From: Anaerolineaceae bacterium
GTDB lineage: Bacteria; Chloroflexota; Anaerolineae; Anaerolineales; Anaerolineaceae
Assembly: GCA_002702705.1 (NCBI GenBank)
Contig: PABH01000020.1
Span: 182,345 to 246,344 of the forward strand
DNA: 64,000 nt
Reading direction: 5' to 3'
Part shown: in pieces, positions 1-8,481 of the stretch
Position numbering within the stretch: position 1 is the stretch's first letter
Layout: every line of letters begins with the position of its first letter
The notes under the pieces: model-generated
The model's database searches: none
What the model saw: the letters and a program-made list of their open reading frames with translations, nothing else
What the model was told of the DNA's origin: nothing
Translations under genes and position numbers: made by a program

Positions 1-1712
1 TGATCCAACTGTGAAGCCAGTCCGATTTTTGATCTTCGTTTCCGGTGGGCTGTAATTGCAAAACGATGGGCTTCATCCCGAATGCGTTGAATTAAATATA
101 ATCCTTGTGAGTTTCGCTTTAGCAGAATTGAGTTTGGCCGGTTTGGCAAAAAGATTTCTTCTTCTTGTTTTGCTAATCCGGCGACAACAAATTTGCCGCT
201 AAGATTAAATTGTTCGACAACCTTTACGGCTCGGCTTAGCTGTCCTTTTCCACCATCAACAAGTAAAATATCCGGTAAAAATGCGAAGGATTCATCCACT
301 TTTTTTCCGACCATTTGTAACTCCTGGCTGGCTTGCCATCGGTTAAAACGGCGAATTAAGACTTCTTCCATACTCGCAAAATCATCGGGGCCTTGCACTG
401 TTTTGATATTAAATTTACGATACAATTTTTTATCGGGTGTGCCTTGGGTAAACACAACCATACTGCCCACAGATGCAGTTCCTTGTGTATTGGATATATC
501 GTAACACTCAATTCGATTGGGTGGTTCGGGCATTTCTAAAGCATCCTGCAATTCTTTTAATGCGGTTGACTGGCGATTGGTATCCATTTCCCATTGCGCT
601 CTAAGTGCTTTTAGGGTTTCTGAGGCGTTTTCGGATGCCATTTTTACCAGGTCCTTATTTGTTCCCCGATGTGGAACACTCAATTCCACTTTTGATCCGC
701 CGCGTTTTGTATTGAGCCATTGTTTGATAATGTTTGCCTCTTCGATTTCTTGGGGTAAAAGAACTTTGGAGGGAATGTTTGCCGCTTCGGCATAAAATTG
801 CTTAATAAATTCCTCAATTACTTCATTATCTTTGGCTTCTTCTGCGCCTTCCAGAATAAAATATTCTCGGCCAATTAATTTTCCACCGCGGATAAAGAAG
901 ATTTGGATACAAGCCTCTCCATCTTCTCTGGCTAATGCAATCACATCCGAATTTGTTTGTTTACTGGATATGACTTTTTGTTTTTCCACAATTTGATCAA
1001 TAGCCCTTAACTGATCACGAATGGCAGCTGCTTTTTCAAACTTTAAGGTTTCTGATGCGGCGAGCATATCAGCTTGCAGACGTTTAACGATGGGTTCCGT
1101 TTTTCCTTGAAGAAACTTGCATAGATCATCTATCATTTGGCGATAGCCTTCTTTACCTATTGCCCCAATACAAGGTGCAGTGCAAAGTTTGATATCAAAG
1201 TATAAACAGGCACGACTGTCCAATCCGGTAATGTCCCTGTCACAAGTAAGGTAAGGGAAGATCCTTCGTAAAACATCCAGGGTTTGATGTACTGCCCAAA
1301 CAGATGTGTATGGTCCAAAATACCGAGCGCCATCATCAACCATACGGCGGGTAACTGTAACCTTTGGAAAATCATCTTGCCAATGAACCTTGATATAAGG
1401 ATACCGTTTGTCATCTTTTAAACGGATATTAAAAAATGGGCGGTGTTTTTTAATCAGGTTCATTTCCAGGATAAGCGCTTCCAATTCGGATCCCACCACG
1501 ATCCACTCTATATCCCGAATTTTTTGAACCATTTGACGGGTACGTGGGTGGTGGTCTGCACTCTCGTGAAAATATGATCGTACACGGCTGCGTAAATTAA
1601 TTGCCTTACCAATATAAATAATTCGACCGGTTTCATCTTTCATGATGTAACAACCCGGTTTAGAAGGCAAGGTGTCTAAAATTTGAGTCAGGTTATTTTG
1701 ATCGTTTTCCAT
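1..1712 (-). CDS. uvrC: UvrC, excinuclease ABC subunit C (3' end cut by window edge)
   Basis: UvrC makes the dual incisions in nucleotide excision repair together with UvrA and UvrB in the cytoplasm. Seen here are about 570 residues, open at the left edge. The N-terminal GIY-YIG nuclease has GCYIMKDETGRIIYIGKA near residues 20-37. A UVR-like helical segment lies near residues 190-230. The RNase H-like second nuclease domain includes IECYDISNTQG and a DILLVDGGKGQL motif. The last visible residues, RDEAHRFAITAHRKRR, are the conserved UvrC C-terminal block; the helix-hairpin-helix tail is outside the window. The ATG at 1712 directly follows the stop codon of the gamma-glutamyltranspeptidase gene, so uvrC is the fourth gene of the selD operon. 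Identification is from conserved motifs and is secure. Confidence 0.97.
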   Translation of the reverse strand, partial: MENDQNNLTQILDTLPSKPGCYIMKDETGRIIYIGKAINLRSRVRSYFHESADHHPRTRQMVQKIRDIEWIVVGSELEALILEMNLIKKHRPFFNIRLKDDKRYPYIKVHWQDDFPKVTVTRRMVDDGARYFGPYTSVWAVHQTLDVLRRIFPYLTCDRDITGLDSRACLYFDIKLCTAPCIGAIGKEGYRQMIDDLCKFLQGKTEPIVKRLQADMLAASETLKFEKAAAIRDQLRAIDQIVEKQKVISSKQTNSDVIALAREDGEACIQIFFIRGGKLIGREYFILEGAEEAKDNEVIEEFIKQFYAEAANIPSKVLLPQEIEEANIIKQWLNTKRGGSKVELSVPHRGTNKDLVKMASENASETLKALRAQWEMDTNRQSTALKELQDALEMPEPPNRIECYDISNTQGTASVGSMVVFTQGTPDKKLYRKFNIKTVQGPDDFASMEEVLIRRFNRWQASQELQMVGKKVDESFAFLPDILLVDGGKGQLSRAVKVVEQFNLSGKFVVAGLAKQEEEIFLPNRPNSILLKRNSQGLYLIQRIRDEAHRFAITAHRKRRSKIGLASQLD

Positions 1713-3335
1713 TTATAAATAGGTCATCGCGCAACCATCCGCTCGGGGATCGCTAGCACCAATTAAAGTTTTGTATTCTCTGTTATTCATTATAATTTGA
1801 CCCCGCCCGAAAACAGCACGATTCATACCACTGATAGGCCGAATGGAATGTCCCATTGCAGTTAATTGGGCAGCCAGTTCAAAGGAAAATCCCTCTTCTA
1901 AAGCAATACTGTGCGGTTCGATCGCTGGTTCAATACAAAAGCGGGGTAAATCTAAAACAGTTTGTGGGTCAAACCCATCAAGCAGCATGGATACAACCAC
2001 CTGCATATGTCCTTGTGGCTGCATAAAACCACCCATTACACCAAAGGGGGCGAATAGTTCTCCCGTATCAGCATACGTTGCCATTGCTGGAATGATGGTG
2101 TGGTAAGGACGCTTTTTGGGGGCAAGTGCATTGGGGTGATTGGGATCCAGACTAAAGTTATGTCCACGGTTTTGCAGGGTAAACCCAAAACCCTTTGGGA
2201 CAATGCCGGTTCCAAACCCCATATAGTTACTATTGATGAATGAACAAGCATTACCTTCGCTATCAACGGTGCAGCAGTAAACGGTGTCCGATATAGCAGG
2301 AGGAGTGCCATGAAGAATTCCTGAGGCAGCTTTTGAACGCTGTATTGAAGCCGCTCGTTTTTTCGCGTAGTCACTAGATAAAAGCCATTCGATTGGAGCA
2401 GGATTTGTTTTCGGGTCTGCAATATACTGCCATCCATCTGCAAAGGCAAAACGCATGGCCTCAATTTGCAAGTGAAGTCGTTCTGCTGAGAGAGCTTTTG
2501 TGGATTTTAAATCCAGTTCCTTTAAAATATTTAATGCAATTAATGCTGCCAAACCCTGTCCATTGGGAGGGCATTCATATATATATTTTCCTTCATATTC
2601 GATCCGGATCGGTGTTTCCCAGGTCGACGTGTGATCTTGTAAATCTGCTTGTTTTAAACAACCACCAGCGTTCTGTACCACGGACACGATAGCATCTGCA
2701 ATTTCACCTTGATAGAATATATCTTTTCCAAACTCGGCAATTAAACGGAAGGTTTTGGCAAGTCCTGGATTTTTAAAATGCTGCCCAACTTGGGGTGCTT
2801 TTCCGTCTAATAACAATTCATTTCCATGTACGGTTCGAGAAAGCTGTTTCTCAGCACCGGGTTGCCAAAAATATGCCGTGATTGGCGCAACAGGAAAGCC
2901 TTTTTCTGATAATTCTATGGCAGGGGTAAGGATATCGGTCATGGATAATCTGCCAAATTTTTCATTTAAATCACACCATGCAGCACAAGCACCTGGAACT
3001 GTGATTGTGTAAGGGTGATAAGGTGGTAAGTTTGTGAAACCATCTTTATTTAGTCGATGTAATGATAAATCGGCTGGGGCTCTTCCCGATCCATTTAATG
3101 CATATACCTGACGGGTTTTATTTTCATAATATAAAACAAAGACATCACCCCCAATACCCGTTGAAGTTGGTTCGGTTACATTTAGTGCTGCGGCAGCTGC
3201 TAGGGCTGCATCAACTGCATTTCCTCCATTTTGCATTATTTTTAATCCCGCAGCAGTTGCTAATGGTTGCGATGTAGCCACGATTCCATTTTGGCTATAA
3301 ATTGGTGAGCGGTGAGAGTTAAAATTAAAATCCAT
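1713..3335 (-). CDS. ggt: Gamma-glutamyltranspeptidase family protein
   Basis: This is an Ntn-hydrolase that matures by autocleavage in front of a catalytic Thr and transfers or hydrolyses gamma-glutamyl groups such as those of glutathione. It is 540 residues long, normal for the family. The nucleophile is in SDTVYCCTVDSEGNACSF, about residue 341 of this reading, followed by the NSNYMGFGTG substrate loop and GVMGGFMQPQGH. No signal peptide is visible at this start, so the protein may be cytoplasmic, unlike classical periplasmic GGT. I chose ATG 3335 because it has an AAAGGA site 6 nt upstream and overlaps the previous stop as TAATG. An ATG 24 nt further up has no ribosome site. Related cephalosporin-acylase-like members exist, so the exact substrate is open. 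Confidence 0.92.
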   Translation of the reverse strand: MDFNFNSHRSPIYSQNGIVATSQPLATAAGLKIMQNGGNAVDAALAAAAALNVTEPTSTGIGGDVFVLYYENKTRQVYALNGSGRAPADLSLHRLNKDGFTNLPPYHPYTITVPGACAAWCDLNEKFGRLSMTDILTPAIELSEKGFPVAPITAYFWQPGAEKQLSRTVHGNELLLDGKAPQVGQHFKNPGLAKTFRLIAEFGKDIFYQGEIADAIVSVVQNAGGCLKQADLQDHTSTWETPIRIEYEGKYIYECPPNGQGLAALIALNILKELDLKSTKALSAERLHLQIEAMRFAFADGWQYIADPKTNPAPIEWLLSSDYAKKRAASIQRSKAASGILHGTPPAISDTVYCCTVDSEGNACSFINSNYMGFGTGIVPKGFGFTLQNRGHNFSLDPNHPNALAPKKRPYHTIIPAMATYADTGELFAPFGVMGGFMQPQGHMQVVVSMLLDGFDPQTVLDLPRFCIEPAIEPHSIALEEGFSFELAAQLTAMGHSIRPISGMNRAVFGRGQIIMNNREYKTLIGASDPRADGCAMTYL

Positions 3336-3973
3336 TATATCCTTTCGGAAATTTCGCATAGGTGATTGTAAAGTTCATTAATATTTGATGTATTTATGTT
3401 ATTCCAGAGATAGGTAAAAAATTGTTCATTTAATCCCAGATTCACATAATCCTTAAAAACTTCGTTCCATTGATCCAGCACTAAATTTTGTCCAGATCCA
3501 TCACGTTTTTTGATATAGGCTGTATGAATGGCAATTAAGATTTTTTCAAAATCGTTGTTTTCAAAATGGGTAACTTGAATAGGTTTTCTTTGAAGATAAG
3601 GCGTCGTTCCAAGTAGATTGGTCGAACCGGCATAGGGATCTCTGCATGCGAAATGGATTGATCGTATCCCCGCCATATAAATGGTTGATAAACACATCGG
3701 ACAAGGCTCACAGGTTGTGTATATCCTATAGTTTTTACATTGAAAACGTTTAGGACTTAATTGTAATAACGCGTTCATCTCGGCGTGAGCCAAAATCGAA
3801 TCACAAATTTGTGGGGGATCTGCTGATTTGTCAAAAATGTGATTTCGGCCTATTGATTTGATAATCCCATTTTCATCTGTTATTACGGCACTAATCGGGA
3901 CAGATCCATGTTGCAGTGCTAAAAAAGCTTCCGAAAATGCAGTTTGCCAAATGGGATCAAGGTCATTCCACAT
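3335..3973 (-). CDS. Nucleoside/cytidine-type deaminase family protein (TadA/GuaD-like)
   Basis: This is a zinc-dependent deaminase of the CDA superfamily. The zinc site is complete: HAEMNAL supplies the zinc-binding His and proton-shuttling Glu, and CEPCPMC supplies the two Cys. The protein has 212 residues, longer than TadA (about 150-170). A C-terminal extension of some 70 residues is helical and not recognised. The preceding ITDENGIIKSIGRNH strand resembles guanine deaminase and other nucleoside deaminases. Its start overlaps selD by 11 nt and its stop overlaps the next start by one base, so translation is probably coupled. A role in purine or pyrimidine salvage is inferred from the family; tRNA A34 deamination is possible but less likely given the tail. 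Confidence 0.85.
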   Translation of the reverse strand: MWNDLDPIWQTAFSEAFLALQHGSVPISAVITDENGIIKSIGRNHIFDKSADPPQICDSILAHAEMNALLQLSPKRFQCKNYRIYTTCEPCPMCLSTIYMAGIRSIHFACRDPYAGSTNLLGTTPYLQRKPIQVTHFENNDFEKILIAIHTAYIKKRDGSGQNLVLDQWNEVFKDYVNLGLNEQFFTYLWNNINTSNINELYNHLCEISERI

Positions 3974-5030
3974 GAATATTACTGCCTACCTCTGCATTGC
4001 CAATAATCCAAATAGGCTGGTTATTTTGTTTTGCCAATTCCTTAAATTGTTCAATTTTCTCTTTTGGACAGGCTATTAATAATCCACCCGATGTTTGGGG
4101 ATCAAAAAGTAACATTTCCATTACTTCATCTATAGATTTATCAAATTGAATAAATTTACTGTAATGCATTCGGTTATCTGCAGCACCACCTGCAAAATAA
4201 CCGGCTTCTCCGTACTTTCTTGCTTGTGACAAAAAGGGAATATCATTAGCAAAAATATTTATTCTTACTCCTGAAGATGATGCCATTTCATAAGCATGGC
4301 CGAGTAATGAAAACCCTGTAATATCAGTAGCTGCCTTTAATTGCAAGTCTACTGCGATTTCGCTGGCTGTATTGTTTAGGTTCTTCATCCATTTTTTTGC
4401 TTCAGTAATTGACGCAACATCTGCTTTTTCTCTTTTGATAGCCGTTGTCGTCACGCCGACCCCTAGTGGTTTGGTGAGAATTAAAAGATCACCCGGTTGG
4501 ACAGCAGATTTTTTCAACAATTTATCAGGGTGGACCAGCCCAATCACTATCAGCCCAAACTTGGGTTCCTTATCCTGTACCGTATGACCTCCAGCGATTA
4601 GAATACCTGCTTCCATGGCTTTATCCGCTGCACCTCGGATAATTTCAGAGAGAATCTGGGGAGGAATATTTGTAGGTAAAGCAGCGACATTTAAAGCAAA
4701 GATTGGTTTAGCACCCATTGCATAAATATCGGATAAGCTGTTTGCAGCAGAAATTGCACCATAGTCATAAGGTTCATCCACAACCGGTGTGAAAAAGTCG
4801 GTTGTTACGACTATAGCCGAGTCGTCATCCAATTTCCAGACAGCAGCATCATCCGGATCATCCAGTCCCAACATTAAATTAGGGGATGTTTTTCCGGCAT
4901 ACATACTTCTTAACGGGAGCAAAACTTGCTCCAGTGCTTCCGCACTTAATTTGGATGCTCAACCCGCACAGCTAGAAAGTGTGGTCAGCCGAATTTGTTT
5001 TCCTGAAGTTGCTTGTATGTTATTTTCCAT
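3963..5030 (-). CDS. selD: Selenophosphate synthetase SelD, itself a selenoprotein (in-frame TGA read as Sec)
   Basis: SelD makes selenophosphate from selenide and ATP, the selenium donor for selenocysteine and selenouridine. Read from ATG 5030, the frame runs 23 codons to a TGA at 4961-4959, then continues unbroken to 3963 with standard SelD sequence (TTDFFTPVVDEP, SAANSLSDIYAMGA, GGHTVQDKEP, TDITGFSLLGHA, DPQTSGGLL). The residues around the TGA, SSCAG-U-ASKL, align with the GAGCGCK loop of E. coli SelD. This puts the TGA exactly at catalytic Cys17, with the essential Lys three residues on. Total length with Sec is 355, normal for the family. Starting at a downstream Met would lose the active site. 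A TATAAT box ends 7 nt before ATG 5030, suggesting a leaderless mRNA. It is the first gene of the selD-deaminase-ggt-uvrC operon. Confidence 0.95.
4916..4961 (-). promoter_or_regulatory. Candidate bacterial SECIS element in selD
   Basis: Directly after the Sec TGA (4961-4959), a 12-nt spacer leads to a perfect 5-bp stem AGUGC/GCACU (4946-4942 and 4937-4933) closed by loop GGAA. The loop begins 17 nt after the TGA and has G in first position. This fits the known bacterial SECIS rule: a short apical loop with G in its first two bases, placed about 16-37 nt from the codon. A second, 7-bp hairpin GGAGCAA/UUGCUCC (4932-4916) follows immediately and may stack on it. The role is inferred from position and structure. 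Confidence 0.7.
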
Positions 5031-5060
5031 GTGCCTAATTATAAGGTTTTAATAACCATA

Positions 5061-5100
5061 AAAAAAGGCATTTTGGGAAGTTTCGCAAAATGCCTTTTTG
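5061..5100 (-). terminator. Intrinsic terminator after the SPFH-domain gene
   Basis: A near-perfect hairpin has arms AAAAAGGCATTTTG and CAAAATGCCTTTTT and a 10-nt loop. On the minus strand it is followed by a run of seven T. It sits 17 nt after the stop of the SPFH gene at 5118 and ends about 20 nt before the selD -10 box. It therefore separates the two transcription units. Confidence 0.88.
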
Positions 5101-5117
5101 AATTCTTTGCTCAAAAT

Positions 5118-6200
5118 TTAGGGAGCAGGTTCTTCCACCGGTGGGATAATGGTTGTTGTGGGTGGGGCGACGGTAGTTGATGTAGTAGCTGGCTGCATCT
5201 CCGGTAATGGGAATAAGAATGGCGAATTGCTTGGCAGTAACATCGTCTGAATACTCGGGGTTAACTTGGTAATGTATTGATAGGTTAATAATTCAGGCTT
5301 ATCTTGCAATGCATCTGCTATCAAATTAAGTGCATTGGCTTCTGCTTCCGCTTCAATCACACGGGCTTCTGCTTCACCTTTGGCTTTAATGACGGCGGCA
5401 TCTGCTAAACCTTGGGCTCTTTGGCGCTCTTGTTCCGCTTCTTGTTTTCTTTGTTCCACTACAAAAACAGCTTGTTGGGCGGTCTGTTCAGCAATTTGTT
5501 TTTGTTCTACAGAAGCGGCATATTCTTCGGAAAAAGTGATATTTCTGAGCAGAAATTGGTCCAATACCAATCCGTTTTCTTCTAAGCGAAGAATAAGGAA
5601 TTTGGTAATCTCTTCGGTGAGCCGGTCACGTTGAGAGGAATATACTTCTTCTACCCCAAATTGACTGACTGCATCACGAATAACTGCTCGAGCGACTGGA
5701 CGGATCAACTCATCACTGTAACGATCCTGCCAATCGATGTGAACCTTAATCACTTCATTTGGATCAACATGATAAATCACTGAAGCATCGACTAAAATTT
5801 GCTGCCCATCAGCTGTTCTTGCAGTAATTGAATCATCTCCGATGATATTTCCTTCTTGAGGTGCAATGGACATGGTGTAATTTTGTTTCTGGACTGGGTA
5901 ATAAACCACATTTTCTAAACCGGGAATGATCCAATTCAAACCTGGTTGAAGTGCTTGTTCGCGGTAACCATTTGGGGAAAGCGCGCTAACAACAACGCCT
6001 CGTTCCTGAGGCTGCACAAAGATCATGCCCATTCCAATCAAGCTGACGACGAGCGCAACGACAAATGCCGCCATGATTAAAACGCCGCTGCGGCGGATGG
6101 GACGATTTTGCCCCGCCCGTACAATTGAGAGTGCAAGAAGCCCAAATGCGGCAATCCAAAGCACAGTTGCAAGTAATCTGAATATACTAGCGATATTCAT
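5118..6200 (-). CDS. SPFH/Band 7 (prohibitin-like) membrane protein
   Basis: This is a stomatin/prohibitin-type scaffold expected to form membrane-bound oligomers. The 360-residue reading has two N-terminal membrane helices (about 6-27 and 39-58). An SPFH domain follows, including VQPQERGVVV, the TARTADGQQILVDASVIYHV core and RPVARAVIRDAVSQF. A long Glu/Ala/Gln-rich coiled coil then spans about 215-285. The C-terminal tail is Pro/Thr-rich (VAPPTTTIIPP). I chose ATG 6200 because AGGAGG lies 8 nt upstream. The frame can be extended 53 residues further upstream, but that part is Ile/Asn-rich low-complexity sequence from AT-rich intergenic DNA. The gene stands alone, with a terminator after it. 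Its physiological role is unknown. Confidence 0.9.
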   Translation of the reverse strand: MNIASIFRLLATVLWIAAFGLLALSIVRAGQNRPIRRSGVLIMAAFVVALVVSLIGMGMIFVQPQERGVVVSALSPNGYREQALQPGLNWIIPGLENVVYYPVQKQNYTMSIAPQEGNIIGDDSITARTADGQQILVDASVIYHVDPNEVIKVHIDWQDRYSDELIRPVARAVIRDAVSQFGVEEVYSSQRDRLTEEITKFLILRLEENGLVLDQFLLRNITFSEEYAASVEQKQIAEQTAQQAVFVVEQRKQEAEQERQRAQGLADAAVIKAKGEAEARVIEAEAEANALNLIADALQDKPELLTYQYITKLTPSIQTMLLPSNSPFLFPLPEMQPATTSTTVAPPTTTIIPPVEEPAP

Positions 6201-6323
6201 TAATAAAACCTCCTGATTATTTTTAAAACTTATATGGATATTTAGATTAATTATACTGTACAGGAGGTGATAAATTATTAGAAATTTCTTAATACCATTA
6301 ATTATATCGAGTAAAATTAGAAT

Positions 6324-6998
6324 ATGCGTTGGGAAAAAATTAAGATAAATCATTTTCAATTAATCAACGGTATACAGACAATCGGTGTCCATAATACAAA
6401 TCCGCAAGTTGGACCTGGACAAAGTTTTATTTGTTTTTCTCCAAGTGAAAATGTAAGATTACAATATCTGTTTGTGTGTAAGATCGACGATGGAATGGTT
6501 TGGTTAAGTGGGGCAGGATTTGACCGCTGGCAAATTGGTGATGAGTTAGTGATTCGCGGTCCAATTGGTTCCGGGTTTGCTCAACCGCCAATGGTGAAAA
6601 ATATTGTTTTTGGAAGTTATGGTGCAGTGAGCGGTGCTTTAATGCCGCTAATATGGCATGGATTAAAACAACAAAAAAATATGACCTATGCTTTAACGTA
6701 TCCTTCGGTTGAGTTATCTGCAGAACTTGAACTAATTTCCATTCAAGAGATTGGCGATGTTGTCGATTGGGCAGATATTTTATATTTTGAAATAAAAAGG
6801 GAAGATATTGTTAAATACAATCAAGTATTTCAATCGATTCGCCCTTATTTTGAAAAAATCCAGATTTTTATTCATACTCCTGTTTTGTGTTATGGACAAT
6901 CCGAATGTATGATATGTTCCGTTAAAACAAAACATGGTTATCAAAAAACTTGCAAACATGGAAGCGTATTTTGGTTGGGTGATTTGGAGGATATTTGA
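6324..6998 (+). CDS. PyrK-like [2Fe-2S] flavoprotein electron-transfer subunit
   Basis: This resembles PyrK, the FAD and [2Fe-2S] subunit that passes electrons from NAD-type dihydroorotate dehydrogenase to NAD+. The 224 residues begin with a ferredoxin-reductase-like barrel (GIQTIGVHNTNPQVGPGQSF, GDELVIRGPIGSGF). They end in a Cys cluster C189-x5-C195-x2-C198-x11-C210, in the place of the PyrK iron-sulfur site. The usual RPxS flavin motif is not evident near residue 45, so the FAD site is degenerate. The stop overlaps the next start (TTGA), and a PyrD-like gene follows one gene later, supporting a paired function. A TAAAAT box 6 nt before the ATG suggests a leaderless start. It could be a divergent redox partner for a substrate other than dihydroorotate. 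Confidence 0.75.
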   Translation: MRWEKIKINHFQLINGIQTIGVHNTNPQVGPGQSFICFSPSENVRLQYLFVCKIDDGMVWLSGAGFDRWQIGDELVIRGPIGSGFAQPPMVKNIVFGSYGAVSGALMPLIWHGLKQQKNMTYALTYPSVELSAELELISIQEIGDVVDWADILYFEIKREDIVKYNQVFQSIRPYFEKIQIFIHTPVLCYGQSECMICSVKTKHGYQKTCKHGSVFWLGDLEDI

Positions 6999-7735
6999 AC
7001 ATATTAGCGGTTTTTGCACATCCTGATGATGAAACAGTTTTGGCGGGTGGATTATTAGCTCTTCTCGCAAAGTTAGGAAATGAAGTTAACTATTTGATTT
7101 GCACGCGTGGAGAGGGTGGTGAAGTTGGTGATCCTCCGGTTAGTGCACAACAAGAATTGGGATTGTTTCGAGAATTAGAACTAAAAAATGCAGTAGAGCA
7201 TTTAGGTGGAAAGAATTTAACAATATTGGATTTTGTTGACCCGGTAGTGGGAGAAAATAATCAGTTGTTTTCTTTTACAGAAGATCAACCATTATTAAGG
7301 AAATTAATTCTTAAAGAAATAGATGAAAAAAAGATTGATATTCTTATTTCTCATGGCAGCAATGGGGAATATGGTCATCCAGGACATTTGACTGTGTTTG
7401 AAACAGTGAAAGAAGCTGTAAACTTACGAGACGGAAAAGTTACATGGTATACATGTCAGGCTGCTTACGAGGGTCACCCAAAACCTCACTTAACCAATCG
7501 AGATGATCCTGCAGATTGGGTAGTAGATGTTTCCAGTGTGGCAGCCGAAAAATTAGCAGCCATGGCTGCACATCAATCTCAGCATTCCTTATTCAAACGC
7601 CGAAAATCAAGGGAGTTGGGCCGAATGATTTCATTAGAAGAAATCCTACAATTAGAAGAATCTTATAGTTTACAAACAAAAAACAATAATGATATTTTAA
7701 GAAGTATCCTCGAACCAAATGGATTTTTAAAATAA
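6995..7735 (+). CDS. PIG-L/LmbE family deacetylase
   Basis: This is a zinc-dependent N-acetylglucosaminyl deacetylase-type enzyme. The zinc site is clear: AHPDDE at residues 8-13 and a later GEYGHPGHL block supply the His/Asp/His ligands. The length of 246 residues is typical. Translation starts at a TTG at 6995, supported by GGAGG 4 nt upstream, a TTGA overlap with the preceding stop, and the standard N-terminus NILAVFAHPDDE immediately after it. The stop overlaps the next ATG as TAATG. The substrate is unknown; family members act on GlcNAc-inositol, GlcNAc-PI, bacillithiol or mycothiol precursors, and diacetylchitobiose. A second family member lies at 23764-24516. Confidence 0.88.
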   Translation: MNILAVFAHPDDETVLAGGLLALLAKLGNEVNYLICTRGEGGEVGDPPVSAQQELGLFRELELKNAVEHLGGKNLTILDFVDPVVGENNQLFSFTEDQPLLRKLILKEIDEKKIDILISHGSNGEYGHPGHLTVFETVKEAVNLRDGKVTWYTCQAAYEGHPKPHLTNRDDPADWVVDVSSVAAEKLAAMAAHQSQHSLFKRRKSRELGRMISLEEILQLEESYSLQTKNNNDILRSILEPNGFLK

Positions 7736-8481
7736 TGCTTAACAAATTGGACTGGCTTCCATATCAAAGCTGGATGAATGCTGCAGGTACTGGTGGGTTT
7801 GCAATTGAGAAAGAGTTCTTGAAGGCATTTCCTGCTATGAAGTTGTTTGTTACAAATCCTGTTAGTTTATCGTCACGGCAGCCGTCTAACCATCGAGGGA
7901 TCTATCCTTCCGAAGGTGGTTTTTTACTACACTCCGGTTGGCCAAATCCAGGGTTACATCAGGTAATAAAAAAGTATAAAGGTTATTGGGTCCGTAGTTC
8001 GATTCCTGTCATCGTCAACTTGCTGGTAAATGAACCAACTGAAACAAAAAAAATGGTTCAAATGTTGGAGGAAATCGATAATATTCTGGCTCTAGAATTT
8101 TCATTTGGTAAAGATGCTTCTGCTGCACTAGTTTTTGAAAATTTGGAGGCCGGATTTGGAAAATTACCAGTTATTGCAAAAATCCCGATGGAAAGGGTTC
8201 AAGAAGAATGGTTAGATGAAATCAGAAAAAAACCAGTAGATGCCATCAGTTTACAACCACCAAGGGGTATCATAAAGAATCAAGATCGATTGGTGCAAGG
8301 TAGATTGTTTGGAGCGGGCATTCTTCCAATTACAATGCAAGCTGTTAAATCTGCTGTCAGGCTTAACCTACCAATTCTGGCAGGGGCAGGCGTTATTGAT
8401 TTACATCAATTAGATGTTTTATTTGAACTTGGAATGTATGCCTTCCAATTTTATGAGTTTGGCTGGCGAGGAATTTTATAA
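7735..8481 (+). CDS. Dihydroorotate-dehydrogenase-like TIM-barrel protein with lost catalytic residues
   Basis: The fold and block order match PyrD: NAAGTGGF (15-22), FVTNPVSLSSRQPSNHR, SGWPNPG (67-73), PVIAKIP (145-151) and a C-terminal GILPITMQAVKSAV...ILAGAGVID phosphate-binding region. Key residues are changed. The flavin/substrate Lys of the TKSIT-type motif is Asn41, and the N-x-SCPN motif with the catalytic Cys or Ser is replaced by EFSFGKD (121-127). At 248 residues it is shorter than PyrD (about 300). It probably still binds FMN but is unlikely to oxidise dihydroorotate. It is coupled (TAATG) to a deacetylase and sits in the same operon as a PyrK-like protein. Its 3' end overlaps the convergent dtd gene by 6 nt. 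Confidence 0.75.
   Translation: MLNKLDWLPYQSWMNAAGTGGFAIEKEFLKAFPAMKLFVTNPVSLSSRQPSNHRGIYPSEGGFLLHSGWPNPGLHQVIKKYKGYWVRSSIPVIVNLLVNEPTETKKMVQMLEEIDNILALEFSFGKDASAALVFENLEAGFGKLPVIAKIPMERVQEEWLDEIRKKPVDAISLQPPRGIIKNQDRLVQGRLFGAGILPITMQAVKSAVRLNLPILAGAGVIDLHQLDVLFELGMYAFQFYEFGWRGIL

Noticed and set aside
3963..4922. selD as a truncated pseudogene starting at 4922
   Set aside because: The upstream frame is conserved SelD sequence and the only interruption is TGA exactly at the catalytic position, with a SECIS-like hairpin after it.
6201..6359. N-terminal extension of the SPFH gene by 53 residues
   Set aside because: Low-complexity AT-rich reading with no ribosome site, whereas the internal ATG at 6200 has AGGAGG at good spacing and the protein's true first helix.
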